64,000 nt of DNA from Lacticaseibacillus jixianensis (GCF_003946485.1 NZ_RHOJ01000006.1:54949-118948), one strand, 5' to 3'. Shown: positions 25,592 through 34,609, counted from the stretch's first letter. Numbers and translations are program-made. Notes: generated by a model from the letters alone, not told the origin.

Positions 25592-26410
25592 ATGAAACCA
25601 ATTAAGCTGATCGCAACTGACTTGGACCGAACGCTGCTTTTGGATGACAGCACGATTCCGGATGGTACCTTTGCGCGCATTCGGGCGCTGCACGAAGCGG
25701 GGATCGAATTCGTCGCCGCCAGCGGCCGCGGCGTTTACACACTCGAGGACTTGTTTGCCCCAGTCAAAGACCAGATGAGCTTCCTGGCGGAAAACGGCGG
25801 CGTCCTGAAACGGGCCGGTCAGGTGGTCGGCGCGACCTATTTGACGCCCGCCCAGGTGGCAGACATCGTGGGCTTTGTCCGGACCCAGCCGAATGCCATT
25901 GCGATCGGCAACGGATTGGCCGCGACCTACCTCGATCAAAGCGAGCGTCAGTACCAGCCGGCCCTCAGCAGCTTCATCACCCGGTTTAAAATCGCCGCTG
26001 ACCTGGCCCATCCAGCGGCGCCGCTGGCCAAGCTGTCGCTTTACTTCCCCCACGAAGGGGCGTACGCGGCCCTGGCGCCGGTTTACCAGCCGCGCTTTGG
26101 CAAGGAGCTGGCACTGACGGTGGGCGGGCCGGCGTTCATCGACATCATGCCAAAAACCACTAACAAGGGCAACGGCCTCAAGCAGCTGGGTGAAGTGTTG
26201 GGCATCGCGCCGGCGGAGATGATGGCGTTCGGCGATACCAACAACGACATCGAAATGATGAAGACCGTCGGCTATCCCGTCCTGGTTGCTAATGCCACCG
26301 CCAACATGTGGCAGTACGGCAAGTATCAGACCGCCAGCAATCAGGAGCGCGGCGTGCTTAAGGCCATTGACCGCGTGCTGGCCGGCGGCTTACCGGACCT
26401 CATTGGCTAA
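25592..26410 (+). CDS. Cof-type HAD-IIB phosphatase (copy 2)
   Basis: A 272-residue Cof/YidA-like phosphatase: motif I ATDLDRTLLLD (Asp10, Asp12), motif II AASGRG, lysine within TTNKGNGLKQLG, motif IV FGDTNNDIEMM. AAGGAGG before ATG 25592 sets the start and excludes an upstream extension. It is a divergent paralogue of the gene before it rather than a recent copy. A strong terminator follows, so glycosyltransferase and both phosphatases form one unit. Confidence 0.9.
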   Translation: MKPIKLIATDLDRTLLLDDSTIPDGTFARIRALHEAGIEFVAASGRGVYTLEDLFAPVKDQMSFLAENGGVLKRAGQVVGATYLTPAQVADIVGFVRTQPNAIAIGNGLAATYLDQSERQYQPALSSFITRFKIAADLAHPAAPLAKLSLYFPHEGAYAALAPVYQPRFGKELALTVGGPAFIDIMPKTTNKGNGLKQLGEVLGIAPAEMMAFGDTNNDIEMMKTVGYPVLVANATANMWQYGKYQTASNQERGVLKAIDRVLAGGLPDLIG

Positions 26411-26438
26411 AACAGGCCATCAAGTTCGTTTACAACTC

Positions 26439-26494
26439 AAAAAAGCGCTGCCGCCGCCCGCTTCTCAGCAAAGCGGGCGGTGGCAGCGCTTTTT
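26439..26494. terminator. Strong bidirectional terminator
   Basis: AAAAAGCGCTGCC pairs with GGCAGCGCTTTTT, with an inner GCCCGCTT/AAGCGGGC stem. It separates convergent cof and tetR genes. Confidence 0.93.
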
Positions 26495-26549
26495 GGCCCA
26501 GGCGGTGCGGACAGCCCCGCGGGCGGCGGGTGAGACAAAGCGGTCTCAG

Positions 26550-27143
26550 TTACGACAAGGCTTTGGTCGTCGAGGGCGCCAGCAGCTCCTGCGCGTAGCT
26601 TTCCGCGGTTTGCAGGTCGACGTGGTGGCCCGCCAGGAAGATCCACTCCAGGATCGAGAGCACGGTCATACTGTAGTGCTGGGCAACGAGCTCAACCGGC
26701 GTCTTCAGCCGCCGCGGCCTCGCACTGGCGGCCAGCAGGCTGGAAAACACTCTGGTGAAGTAGTTGGTGAAGTTGAAGACCAGCTGCGAATCAAGCGGGT
26801 TGTGGGCCACGACTTTGACCAGCAGCTCGCGGTGCGCGTCGAACAGGTTGTAGATCTGGGCGAAGGCCTCGAGGAAGCTGTCACTGCTTTTGGCCTGGGA
26901 CAGGGAATCAAGGTGGACTTCCTTGCGCATCCGGAACCAGCAGTAGGTGAGAAGGTCGTACTTATCGTCAAAATAGTTGTAAAAGGTCGCGCGCGGGTAG
27001 TCGGCGACCTGGCAAACCTCATTGACACTGATCTTCTCAAAAGGCTTTTCACCCAGCAGGGTCAGCATTGTTTCTGAAAACGCTAACAGTGTGCGCTTTG
27101 CACCGCGCGTGATTTTCTGATCCGGATCATACTTCATTTTCAT
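26550..27143 (-). CDS. TetR/AcrR family regulator
   Basis: A 197-residue DNA-binding repressor-type protein. The N-terminal helix-turn-helix (about residues 14-58) includes VNEVCQVADYPRATFYNYF, the TetR signature with recognition helix. The C-terminal ligand domain (60-197) is not similar to a group I can name. AGGAGG precedes ATG 27143. It diverges from the MMPL gene. The region between holds several GACA/TGTC inverted repeats that overlap both likely promoters, so I infer it controls itself and the exporter. Confidence 0.93.
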   Translation of the reverse strand: MKMKYDPDQKITRGAKRTLLAFSETMLTLLGEKPFEKISVNEVCQVADYPRATFYNYFDDKYDLLTYCWFRMRKEVHLDSLSQAKSSDSFLEAFAQIYNLFDAHRELLVKVVAHNPLDSQLVFNFTNYFTRVFSSLLAASARPRRLKTPVELVAQHYSMTVLSILEWIFLAGHHVDLQTAESYAQELLAPSTTKALS

Positions 27144-27163
27144 ATTCTCCTCCAGCTTATTTC

Positions 27164-27273
27164 TTAGACACTTTTCACAAGATGTCCAAATCAGGACAAT
27201 CGCCCATCCATTGTCCCTTGCCGCTTCTATGCCTGTACTTTATCATGGCAATGAACGTTTGACAAGTGTCTAA
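27164..27273. promoter_or_regulatory. Operator array between tetR and the MMPL gene
   Basis: Half-sites of the form TT(A/T)GACA or GGACAAT recur as inverted pairs. TTAGACA (27164-27170) pairs with TGTCCAA (27183-27189). GGACAAT (27194-27200) pairs with ATTGTCC (27210-27216). TTTGACA (27258-27264) pairs with TGTCTAA (27267-27273). In addition TTAGACACTT at 27164 is the exact inverse of AAGTGTCTAA at 27264. These are probable TetR binding sites. Confidence 0.65.
27218..27246 (+). promoter_or_regulatory. Probable promoter of the MMPL gene
   Basis: TTGCCG (27218-27223), 17-base spacer, TATCAT (27241-27246). The downstream operator 27258-27273 would lie at about +5 to +20, a typical repressor position. 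Confidence 0.6.
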
Positions 27274-27301
27274 AAGTAGTCAAGTGAGTGAGGGGATTCA
27301 C

Positions 27302-30300
27302 ATGAAGAAATTTATGCAGCAGCATGGGATGGCGGCGGTCACGTGGTTCATTGTGGTCGTGCTGGCGATCGTGTTCATGCCAGATGTTAACGCACTGGTG
27401 CGGGACAATGGGGCCGTTAAGCTCCCCAGCGACGTGCAAAGCCAAGTGGCCACGCGCATTCAAAAAAAGGCGAACGGCAAGCCCGTGCGGACCTACACCG
27501 CGGTTTTTGCCAACGGTGATCACCGGCTCACCCACGCGCAAACGCGCCTGATTGACCGCCGGCTGCACCAGGTGAAGAGCGAACAAGGGCTGCACATCAC
27601 GGCCATCATGCGGCCCAACGATAACGCCCAAACGCGCAAGCAGCTGATCGCCAAGGACAAGTCGACTCAGCTGGCGCAGATCACGGTGCGCGAAGGGGCG
27701 CTAGTCAAGACGCAGGTGCAGAAGCTGCGCAGTCAGCTGGCCGTTAAAGGCGTGAAGACGTACGTGACCGGTGCGGACGCGCTGAACGACGACTTTACCA
27801 ACGTGACGGAAAAGGGCATCCAAAAGACCGAAGTGATCGCGATCGTCTTCATTTTCATCGTGCTGATTATCGTCTTTCGCTCACCAATCGTGCCGATCCT
27901 GTCGCTGCTTAACGTCGGCGTCGCGTTCATCACCAGCCTCAGCATCGTGATGAACCTCGCCGCGCATTTGAACTTCCCGATCTCCAACTTCACGCAGGTC
28001 TTCATGGTCATCGTGCTGTTTGGGATCGGCACCGACTACAATATTTTGCTGTACGACTATTTCAAGAGCGAACTGGCGAAGGGGAAAACTGCGCTTGAGG
28101 CGACGCGCGAGACCCGCCGGCACGGCGGCCGCACCGTTTTGTACTCTGGCGTCTCCGTCCTGATTGGCTTCTCCGTCCTCTGGCTGGCGAAGTTTTCCTT
28201 CTATCAAAGTGCTTCGGCGGTGGCAATCGGGGTCTTGATCCTGCTGCCGGTGCTGCTGTCCTTGAACATGTTCTTCATGGCCACGCTGGGCGAGAAGATG
28301 TTTTGGCCAAGCAAGCTCAATGGCGGCGAGAGCGCCAGCAAGCTTTGGTACGGACTTTCTCGCGCTTCGATGAGCAAGCCCGCACTGTGGCTGGCGGGGT
28401 TGGTCGTGCTGGCGGTGCCGTTCACGCTCGCGATGATGCAGGTGTCGGAGAGCTTCAACAACGCCGAAGAAGTGCCGAGCACCTATCAGTCCAAGCAAGG
28501 CTACCTCGTGATCGAAGATCATTTCTCCAAGGGGATGACCGCGCCTGCGACGGTTTATATCCAGAGCAAAACACCCCTCGACACCCCGGCCAAGCTGGCC
28601 GCGATCGACCACCTGACGCAGTATCTGCAAAAAGAGCCCGGCGTCAAGACGGTCGCGTCTGTGACCGAACCTGGCGGCAACAAGCTGGATCAGATGTACT
28701 TGCGGTCGCAGCTGACGACCATCACGGACGGACTCAAGGCCTCTGAAAAGGGGCTGACGACGATCAAGGCGGGCCTGAGCGGTGCCAACCGGCAGCTCAA
28801 GGCCCAGGATATCGCGGGCGGTGTCGGCCAGGTCACCAAGTTGGCTAACGGTACCGATCAGCTCCAGCGCAGCATGAGCCAGATGCAGTCTGGTCTGACC
28901 GCCTACACCGCTGGGGTGGCGCAGGCCAACCGCGGCGCGCAGCAGTTGAGCGGCGCAACCGGCCAGCTGCAAGCCGGGGCCCAGACGCTGGACCTTGGCG
29001 CCGGCCGCCTTGCTAGCGGTGCCGGTCAGGCCGTCAGCGGTGCGCAGCAGTTGGCGCAAGGCACGGCGGCCGTTAGCAAGAACACGGCCAAGCTGAGTGC
29101 GGCGGCTGGCCAGCTGCAAGCCGGCACCGGGGCGCTTAACGAGGGCATCACCGGTTTGCAAGCGAGCCAGGCTAAAATGGCACCGACGCTCGGCCAGCTC
29201 CAAAAGCAGCTGACCGCCTACCAGGCGGAAGCCAAAGCGTTGATCGCGTATCTGAATCAGCAGCCAGGCATGGGCAAAGCCATGGGTGCCCAGGCCAGCC
29301 AGGCCGTTCAGGGGCTGACCGCCGGGCTGAGCCAGATCACGCAGGGTGCGGCGGCGCTGAACAGTGGCATGACCGCCGCGGGCAGCAACGTGCCTAAGCT
29401 TAACGCTGGCGCGGCGGCGCTGGCTAACGGCGCCAACCGCCTAAGCGCGGGCACAGGCCAAGTCGATCAAGGCACGCAGAAATTGGCGGCCAGCCTGGCT
29501 GCTTTAGCTGGGGGCACCAAGCAGGCCACCAGTGGGATCGATGCCCTGGCCACTGGCGCGGGCCAAACGGCTCAAGGCGCGGCCACGCTGGCCGCAGGGA
29601 CAAGTCAGCTGGCCGCTAAGAGTGGCGCGCTGACCAGTGGCGCCGGGCAGCTGGCCAGCGGCAGCAAGCAGGTCAACGCGGGGGTCCAGCAGCTGAGCGC
29701 CAAGCTCACCCAAATGAGCAGTCAACTCACTAAGCTTGAGTCCGGCCTCGGCTCCGCTTCCGCCGGCCTAACCGCGCTGAAGTCGGGATCAGCCTCGATG
29801 GATGATTACCTCACGCAGATGAAGGGCTCATACATGGGGAATCAGTTCTATCTTCCTCAGACCGCCATCAAGGCCAAGGCATTCAGGCCCGCCTTGAACG
29901 CGTACATGGCCGACCACCGCAAGATCACGACGATGACCGTTGTCTTTAAAGGCGACCCGAACTCGGATCTGGCGGATAAGCAGTTCGGCGAGTTAAACCG
30001 CGACCTGAAAGCCGAGGTCAAGCACGGTTCGCTGGCCTCAGCGAAGGTGGCGATCGGCGGGCAAACGGCCCAGAACCACGACCTGCGCAGCCTCGCCAAC
30101 GGTGATTTCCTGCGCACGGCCTCGATCATGGTGATTGGGATCTTCATCGCCTTGATCGTGGTCACGGAATCAGTGCTGCAGCCGCTGACGATCATGGGCA
30201 CCCTGGTGACGGCCTACGTCACCTCGATGGGCATTACCCGGCTGCTGTCCAAACTGGTGCTTGGCCGGCCGCTGCTGAGCTGGAACACTCCGTTTTTCAC

Positions 30301-30631
30301 CTTCATCATGCTGATGGCACTTGGGGTGGACTACAGCATCTTCTTGATGATCCGCTTCCGCGACGGCCGCGCCGAGCCTGACGTGAAACTGCGGATGCTC
30401 AAGGCGGCCACCACCATTGGCACGGTCGTCCTGTCTGCGGCAGTCATTCTCGGCGGCACGTTTGCCGCCCTGATGCCAAGCGGCGTCACGACCCTGATCC
30501 AAGTCGCACTGGGCGTGATCATTGGGCTTGTGCTGCTGGTGATCCTGCTGCCAATCGCGATGTCTGCTTTGGTCAGCTTGACCGAGTGGCATCAGGCCCG
30601 CGAACACCGCGCGCCAGATCAAGCCAAATAA
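27302..30631 (+). CDS. MMPL/RND-family exporter with a helical-repeat insert
   Basis: A 1109-residue membrane protein. It has one N-terminal helix, an extracellular domain, five to six helices (about residues 180-355, including FGIGTDYNILLYDYF), then a second helix and extracellular domain, and a final helix bundle (about 930-1095, with LGVDYSIFLMIRFRDGR). The two DY motifs are the proton-relay type of the family. Between about residues 476 and 838 lies a long Gly/Ala/Gln-rich stretch of AGxxQLxxG-like units, as in YhgE/Pip proteins, predicted to form an extracellular helical stalk. ATG 27302 follows GAGGGG. Likely exports lipids or hydrophobic compounds under TetR control; the substrate is unknown. 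Confidence 0.92.
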   Translation: MKKFMQQHGMAAVTWFIVVVLAIVFMPDVNALVRDNGAVKLPSDVQSQVATRIQKKANGKPVRTYTAVFANGDHRLTHAQTRLIDRRLHQVKSEQGLHITAIMRPNDNAQTRKQLIAKDKSTQLAQITVREGALVKTQVQKLRSQLAVKGVKTYVTGADALNDDFTNVTEKGIQKTEVIAIVFIFIVLIIVFRSPIVPILSLLNVGVAFITSLSIVMNLAAHLNFPISNFTQVFMVIVLFGIGTDYNILLYDYFKSELAKGKTALEATRETRRHGGRTVLYSGVSVLIGFSVLWLAKFSFYQSASAVAIGVLILLPVLLSLNMFFMATLGEKMFWPSKLNGGESASKLWYGLSRASMSKPALWLAGLVVLAVPFTLAMMQVSESFNNAEEVPSTYQSKQGYLVIEDHFSKGMTAPATVYIQSKTPLDTPAKLAAIDHLTQYLQKEPGVKTVASVTEPGGNKLDQMYLRSQLTTITDGLKASEKGLTTIKAGLSGANRQLKAQDIAGGVGQVTKLANGTDQLQRSMSQMQSGLTAYTAGVAQANRGAQQLSGATGQLQAGAQTLDLGAGRLASGAGQAVSGAQQLAQGTAAVSKNTAKLSAAAGQLQAGTGALNEGITGLQASQAKMAPTLGQLQKQLTAYQAEAKALIAYLNQQPGMGKAMGAQASQAVQGLTAGLSQITQGAAALNSGMTAAGSNVPKLNAGAAALANGANRLSAGTGQVDQGTQKLAASLAALAGGTKQATSGIDALATGAGQTAQGAATLAAGTSQLAAKSGALTSGAGQLASGSKQVNAGVQQLSAKLTQMSSQLTKLESGLGSASAGLTALKSGSASMDDYLTQMKGSYMGNQFYLPQTAIKAKAFRPALNAYMADHRKITTMTVVFKGDPNSDLADKQFGELNRDLKAEVKHGSLASAKVAIGGQTAQNHDLRSLANGDFLRTASIMVIGIFIALIVVTESVLQPLTIMGTLVTAYVTSMGITRLLSKLVLGRPLLSWNTPFFTFIMLMALGVDYSIFLMIRFRDGRAEPDVKLRMLKAATTIGTVVLSAAVILGGTFAALMPSGVTTLIQVALGVIIGLVLLVILLPIAMSALVSLTEWHQAREHRAPDQAK

Positions 30632-30638
30632 ATGCCAG

Positions 30639-30667
30639 ACCCGCAGCCGTTATTGGTTGCGGGTTTT
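30639..30667 (+). terminator. Terminator after the MMPL gene
   Basis: CCCGCA (30640-30645), with CC/GG extension, pairs with TGCGGG (30658-30663), followed by TTTT. Confidence 0.75.
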
Positions 30668-30695
30668 GTGGTATTCTTGCGGCAGAGGTGAGACC

Positions 30696-31256
30696 ATGAA
30701 GAAAATTGCGGTGTACTGCGGCGCTTATTCCGGCCAGCCGGGGTATGACCAGGCGGCCCGGCAAGTGGGCGAGTGGCTCGTCGCCCACGGCTACGCGCTG
30801 GTTTATGGCGGCGGCGGGGTCGGGCTGATGAAGACGCTGGGCCAAACGGTGCTGGCCGCCGGCGGTACGGTGTACGGGGTCATGCCGGCGAACCTCTACG
30901 AGCGGGGGGCGGCGCTGCCTGCGCTGCCGCACCTAGAAATCGTTGCCGACATGGCGGCGCGCAAGAAGCGCATGCTAGAACTCGCGGATGTTTGCCTGGC
31001 CTTGCCTGGCGGTGCCGGCACGCTGGAGGAGATCAGCGAGGCCTTCTCGTGGGCGCGCGTTGGCGACAATGCCAGCCCGTGTGCGTTTTACAACGTCGCG
31101 CATTACTACGACCTGCTGGCGGCGTTTTACGATCACATGGTGGCGGCAGGCTTTTTGACCGCGGCGGACCGGCAAAAGCTGCTGTTCACGGCCGACTTGG
31201 CCGCCCTTGCCCCCTTCATTGCCAGCTACCGGCCGCCGCAACTGCGCAAGTATTAA
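30696..31256 (+). CDS. LOG family protein (TIGR00730 type)
   Basis: A 186-residue Rossmann-like protein of the LOG/YvdD group, annotated as cytokinin riboside 5'-monophosphate phosphoribohydrolases, which in bacteria probably act as nucleotide phosphoribohydrolases. The signatures GGGGVGLM, the arginine-lysine block AARKKRM and the catalytic PGGAGTLEE are intact. GAGGTGAG before ATG 30696 sets the start. It is a single gene between the MMPL terminator and the glyQS promoter. Confidence 0.9.
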   Translation: MKKIAVYCGAYSGQPGYDQAARQVGEWLVAHGYALVYGGGGVGLMKTLGQTVLAAGGTVYGVMPANLYERGAALPALPHLEIVADMAARKKRMLELADVCLALPGGAGTLEEISEAFSWARVGDNASPCAFYNVAHYYDLLAAFYDHMVAAGFLTAADRQKLLFTADLAALAPFIASYRPPQLRKY

Positions 31257-31268
31257 TGGCGCGAGCGC

Positions 31269-31296
31269 TTGACCGGGTTTTCAGCCGTGCTATACT
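31269..31296 (+). promoter_or_regulatory. Promoter of glyQS
   Basis: TTGACC (31269-31274), 16-base spacer, TATACT (31291-31296). Confidence 0.8.
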
Positions 31297-31302
31297 TAAT
31301 TT

Positions 31303-31498
31303 AATTAAATCGGTGATGAGAAAAAGCGTTGCGGGCCTTGTGCCGTTTAGCGAGTAAGGGGTAGTGGGAGCCTTGCCGGTCGCCTTGCAGCGGGCGTTTT
31401 CGAGCCATGTTTAAGTAAGGGCAAGTCTCTGACTTGAAGTAGGGTGGAACCGCGCGGAAGCGTCCCTATGCTGATTTTGGCATAGGGGCGCTTTTTTT
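31303..31498 (+). promoter_or_regulatory. Glycine T-box riboswitch of glyQS
   Basis: AGGGTGGAACCGCGC (31441-31455) is a near-perfect T-box. It is followed by a terminator with AGCGTCCCTATGC (31459-31471) pairing with GCATAGGGGCGCT (31480-31492) and a T-run. A GGC codon at 31393-31395, at the expected place before a TTTTCGAG segment, is the likely glycine specifier. Uncharged tRNA-Gly would favour readthrough. Confidence 0.92.
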
Positions 31499-31520
31499 CA
31501 TGACCAGAAAAGAGGAAATC

Positions 31521-32420
31521 ATGACAGAGAAGATGAGTGTCCAGAAGATGATCCAAACGCTGCAAAACTTCTGGGCGGACAAGGGCTGCATGCTGATGCA
31601 AGCCTATGATACGGAGAAAGGGGCGGGGACGATGAGTCCTTACACCTTCCTGCGGGCGATCGGGCCAGAGCCGTGGGCGGCGGCCTACGTGGAGCCCTCC
31701 CGTCGGCCGGCTGACGGCCGCTACGGGGAAAACCCGAACCGGCTGTATCAACACCACCAGTTCCAGGTCGTGATGAAGCCGTCGCCAGCGAACATCCAGG
31801 AGTACTACCTGGATTCTCTGCGAGCGCTTGACCTCGATCCGCTAGAGCACGACATCCGCTTCGTTGAAGACAACTGGGAGAATCCTTCTATGGGCTGCGC
31901 CGGGGTTGGTTGGGAAGTCTGGCTGGACGGTATGGAAGTCAGCCAGTTCACCTACTTCCAGGTGGTCGGCGGGTTGGCCGTTTCACCGGTCACTAGCGAA
32001 ATCACTTATGGGGTCGAACGGCTGGCGTCTTACATCCAGAATGTGAACTCCGTGTTCGACCTGGAATGGGGCGACGGGGTGCTGTACGGCGATATTTTCA
32101 AGGAGCCCGAATACGAGCATTCCAAGTACTCCTTTGAAGAATCCGACCAGGACATGCTGCTGAAGTTCTTTGATGCGTACGAGAAGGAAGCATGGCGGCT
32201 GATGGACCTGGGCTTGGTTCACCCGGCCTACGACTACATCTTGAAGTGCAGCCACACCTTTAACTTGCTTGATGCGCGCGGCGTCGTGTCGGTGACTGAG
32301 CGTGCCGGCTACCTGAGCCGGATCCGCAAGATGGCGCACAAGGTCGCAAAGGCGTTTGTTGAAGAGCGCAAGAAGCTGGGCTTCCCGCTGCTCAAGCACC
32401 AAATGGAGGAGGCAGACTAA
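31521..32420 (+). CDS. glyQ: Glycine--tRNA ligase alpha subunit
   Basis: The catalytic subunit of the tetrameric (alpha2beta2) bacterial glycyl-tRNA synthetase. The 299-residue protein shows the strongly conserved [20 protein letters not shown] and [14 protein letters not shown] blocks. ATG 31500 abuts the T-box terminator. ATG 31521 follows AGAGGA at normal distance and is preferred. glyS follows with a one-base overlap. Confidence 0.97.
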   Translation: MTEKMSVQKMIQTLQNFWADKGCMLMQAYDTEKGAGTMSPYTFLRAIGPEPWAAAYVEPSRRPADGRYGENPNRLYQHHQFQVVMKPSPANIQEYYLDSLRALDLDPLEHDIRFVEDNWENPSMGCAGVGWEVWLDGMEVSQFTYFQVVGGLAVSPVTSEITYGVERLASYIQNVNSVFDLEWGDGVLYGDIFKEPEYEHSKYSFEESDQDMLLKFFDAYEKEAWRLMDLGLVHPAYDYILKCSHTFNLLDARGVVSVTERAGYLSRIRKMAHKVAKAFVEERKKLGFPLLKHQMEEAD

Positions 32421-34486
32421 TGGCCACATACTTATTAGAAATTGGGCTCGAGGACATGCCCGCGCACGTGGTGACGCCAAGCGTCAACCAGTTCGCGCAA
32501 AAGGCGAGCCAGTTTCTCAAGGACAATCACCTGGATTTTGATCAGATCAAGACTTACTCGACCCCGCGGCGGCTGACGATCGAAGTGCAGGGGCTGGCCG
32601 CCAAGCAGGCCGACACTGAAGAGGACGTCAAGGGCCCGGCCAAGAAAATCGCCCAAGACGCGGCAGGCAACTGGAGCAAGGCCGCGATCGGGTTCACCCG
32701 CGGCCAAGGCATGACCGTCGATGACATTCAGTTCCGTGAGCTGAAAGGAGTCGAATACGTCTACCTGCACAAGCAGACCGCGGGCAAGCCCGCCGCTGCG
32801 ATCCTGCCCGGCCTGATCGACGTGGTCAAGGGGTTGACGTTCCCGACCCGCATGAAGTGGGGCAGTTACGACTTCGAGTACATTCGGCCGATCCACTGGC
32901 TGGTGTCCCTGCTTGACGACCAGATCATCCCGATGCAGCTGCTGGACGTGCAGGCCGGTCGCCGCACCCAGGGGCACCGCTTCCTGGGCCACGCCGTTGA
33001 CCTCAAGCAAGCCAGCGATTACGTCGAAGCACTGCGCAGCGAGAAGGTGTTGGTCGACGCGCACGAACGTAAGGAGCTGATCCGCACCCAGATCGCGCAG
33101 ATCGCCGCCGATCAGGGGTGGCATATCGACCTGGATGCTGACCTGCTAGAAGAGGTCAACAATTTGGTCGAGTGGCCGACCGCTTTTGCCGGCCGCTTCG
33201 ATGAGAAGTACCTCGCGATCCCCGAGGCGGTGTTGATCACGTCGATGAAGGACAACCAGCGCTACTTTTACGCCCGTGACCAGGCGGGCAAACTGGTCAA
33301 CGCCTTTATCGGGGTCAGAAACGGGAACGCCGAGCACCTTGAGAACGTGATCGCCGGGAACGTGAAGGTCCTGACGGCGCGGCTGGAGGACGCGGCCTTC
33401 TTCTACGCGGAAGACCAGAAGAAGACGATCGCCCAATTCGTTGAGCGCCTGAAGACCGTCAGCTTCCACGATAAGATCGGCTCGATGGCCGAAAAAATGG
33501 CGCGGGTCGGCACGATCGCCGGCCTGCTCGCCGATGCGGTCGGGCTGGACGACAAGGCCAAAGCCAAGCTGCTGCGGGCCGCTGCCATCTACAAGTTCGA
33601 CCTCGTCTCCGCGATGGTCGGCGAGTTTGCCGAGCTGCAAGGGGTGATGGGCGAAGTTTACGCCAACCTGGCCGGGGAAGACCCAGCGGTCGCCCAGGCG
33701 ATCCGCGAGCACTACGAACCGATTTCTGCAGACGGCGCGCTGCCTGAGTCGACGATCGGGACGCTGCTCGCCATTGCGGATAAACTGGACTCGGTCATGA
33801 GCTTCTTTGCGGTCGACTTGATCCCAACGGGCTCGAATGACCCCTACGCCCTGCGGCGGGGGGCCTACGGGATCGTCCGCATGGTCGCCGCGCATCACTG
33901 GGGCTTTAACGTGATGGCGCTGCAGCAGCAGATCGTCGCCGCGCTGGGGCAACAGGGCCAGCTTGCCGGCCTGGACTGGGAGAAGCATCAAGGCGCGGTT
34001 GCCGACTTTTTCCGGGACCGGGTCGCGCAGCTGCTGGGCACCGGCAAGATCCGCCACGACATCCTGGACGCGGTGCAGAACGCGCCAACCGTCGACGTGG
34101 AAGCCATGATCGACGCGGCCAAGATCCTCACCGCGCACCAAGACGATGCCGACTTCAAGCTGACCATGGAGGCCCTCGGGCGCGTCGTCCGCATCGCGGA
34201 CAAGGATCCTCAGCACGTCGCCGTCGACGCTGCCCTGTTTGAAAATAGCACTGAAAAGGCACTCCACGACGCGGTGGCCGCGGTGAAAACGCGCTTTAAT
34301 TCCCAGCCCAGCGAGGCGAACTATCAGGCCTTGCGGGGCCTGACGCCGGTGATCACCGATTACTTCACGGAAACCATGATCATGGCCGATGACCAGGCGG
34401 TGCGGACGAATCGCATGGCCGAGCTGACCGGGCTGGCCGCCCTGATCCACCAGTTTGGCGACGTGACGGCGGTCATCGTCAAGTAG
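32420..34486 (+). CDS. glyS: Glycine--tRNA ligase beta subunit
   Basis: The tRNA-binding subunit, 688 residues, beginning YLLEIGLEDMPAHVV as is typical. It contains the HD-like central region and a C-terminal DALR/anticodon-binding type domain. TAATG overlap with glyQ ensures balanced synthesis. It is controlled by the T-box ahead of glyQ. Confidence 0.97.
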   Translation: MATYLLEIGLEDMPAHVVTPSVNQFAQKASQFLKDNHLDFDQIKTYSTPRRLTIEVQGLAAKQADTEEDVKGPAKKIAQDAAGNWSKAAIGFTRGQGMTVDDIQFRELKGVEYVYLHKQTAGKPAAAILPGLIDVVKGLTFPTRMKWGSYDFEYIRPIHWLVSLLDDQIIPMQLLDVQAGRRTQGHRFLGHAVDLKQASDYVEALRSEKVLVDAHERKELIRTQIAQIAADQGWHIDLDADLLEEVNNLVEWPTAFAGRFDEKYLAIPEAVLITSMKDNQRYFYARDQAGKLVNAFIGVRNGNAEHLENVIAGNVKVLTARLEDAAFFYAEDQKKTIAQFVERLKTVSFHDKIGSMAEKMARVGTIAGLLADAVGLDDKAKAKLLRAAAIYKFDLVSAMVGEFAELQGVMGEVYANLAGEDPAVAQAIREHYEPISADGALPESTIGTLLAIADKLDSVMSFFAVDLIPTGSNDPYALRRGAYGIVRMVAAHHWGFNVMALQQQIVAALGQQGQLAGLDWEKHQGAVADFFRDRVAQLLGTGKIRHDILDAVQNAPTVDVEAMIDAAKILTAHQDDADFKLTMEALGRVVRIADKDPQHVAVDAALFENSTEKALHDAVAAVKTRFNSQPSEANYQALRGLTPVITDYFTETMIMADDQAVRTNRMAELTGLAALIHQFGDVTAVIVK

Positions 34487-34487
34487 C

Positions 34488-34516
34488 TTGCAATTCGGCA
34501 AGCGCGTCGGTATAAT
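34488..34516 (+). promoter_or_regulatory. Promoter of dnaG-rpoD
   Basis: TTGCAA (34488-34493), 17-base spacer, TATAAT (34511-34516). The -35 overlaps the glyS stop. Confidence 0.85.
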
Positions 34517-34552
34517 ATAGCTTGTATTAGTCTGTAGAAAACGGCAAAAACG

Positions 34553-34584
34553 AAGTCGCATTTCACCTTGAAGTGCGACTTTTT
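34553..34584 (+). terminator. Terminator-like hairpin in the dnaG leader
   Basis: AAGTCGCA (34553-34560) pairs with TGCGACTT (34574-34581), followed by TTTT. It lies about 30 bases after the likely transcription start and 25 bases before dnaG, so the dnaG transcript must pass through it. Confidence 0.7.
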
Positions 34585-34609
34585 ACCGCTATTAAAGGGA
34601 GGTTTGCGA

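Noticed and set aside
26286..27077. 263-codon plus-strand ORF across the Cof end and tetR
   Set aside because: It crosses a strong terminator and overlaps tetR antisense. No ribosome binding site.
28728..29826. DNA tandem repeat in the MMPL gene
   Set aside because: The protein repeats are degenerate and the DNA shows no exact long repeat units, so it is kept as a protein feature only.
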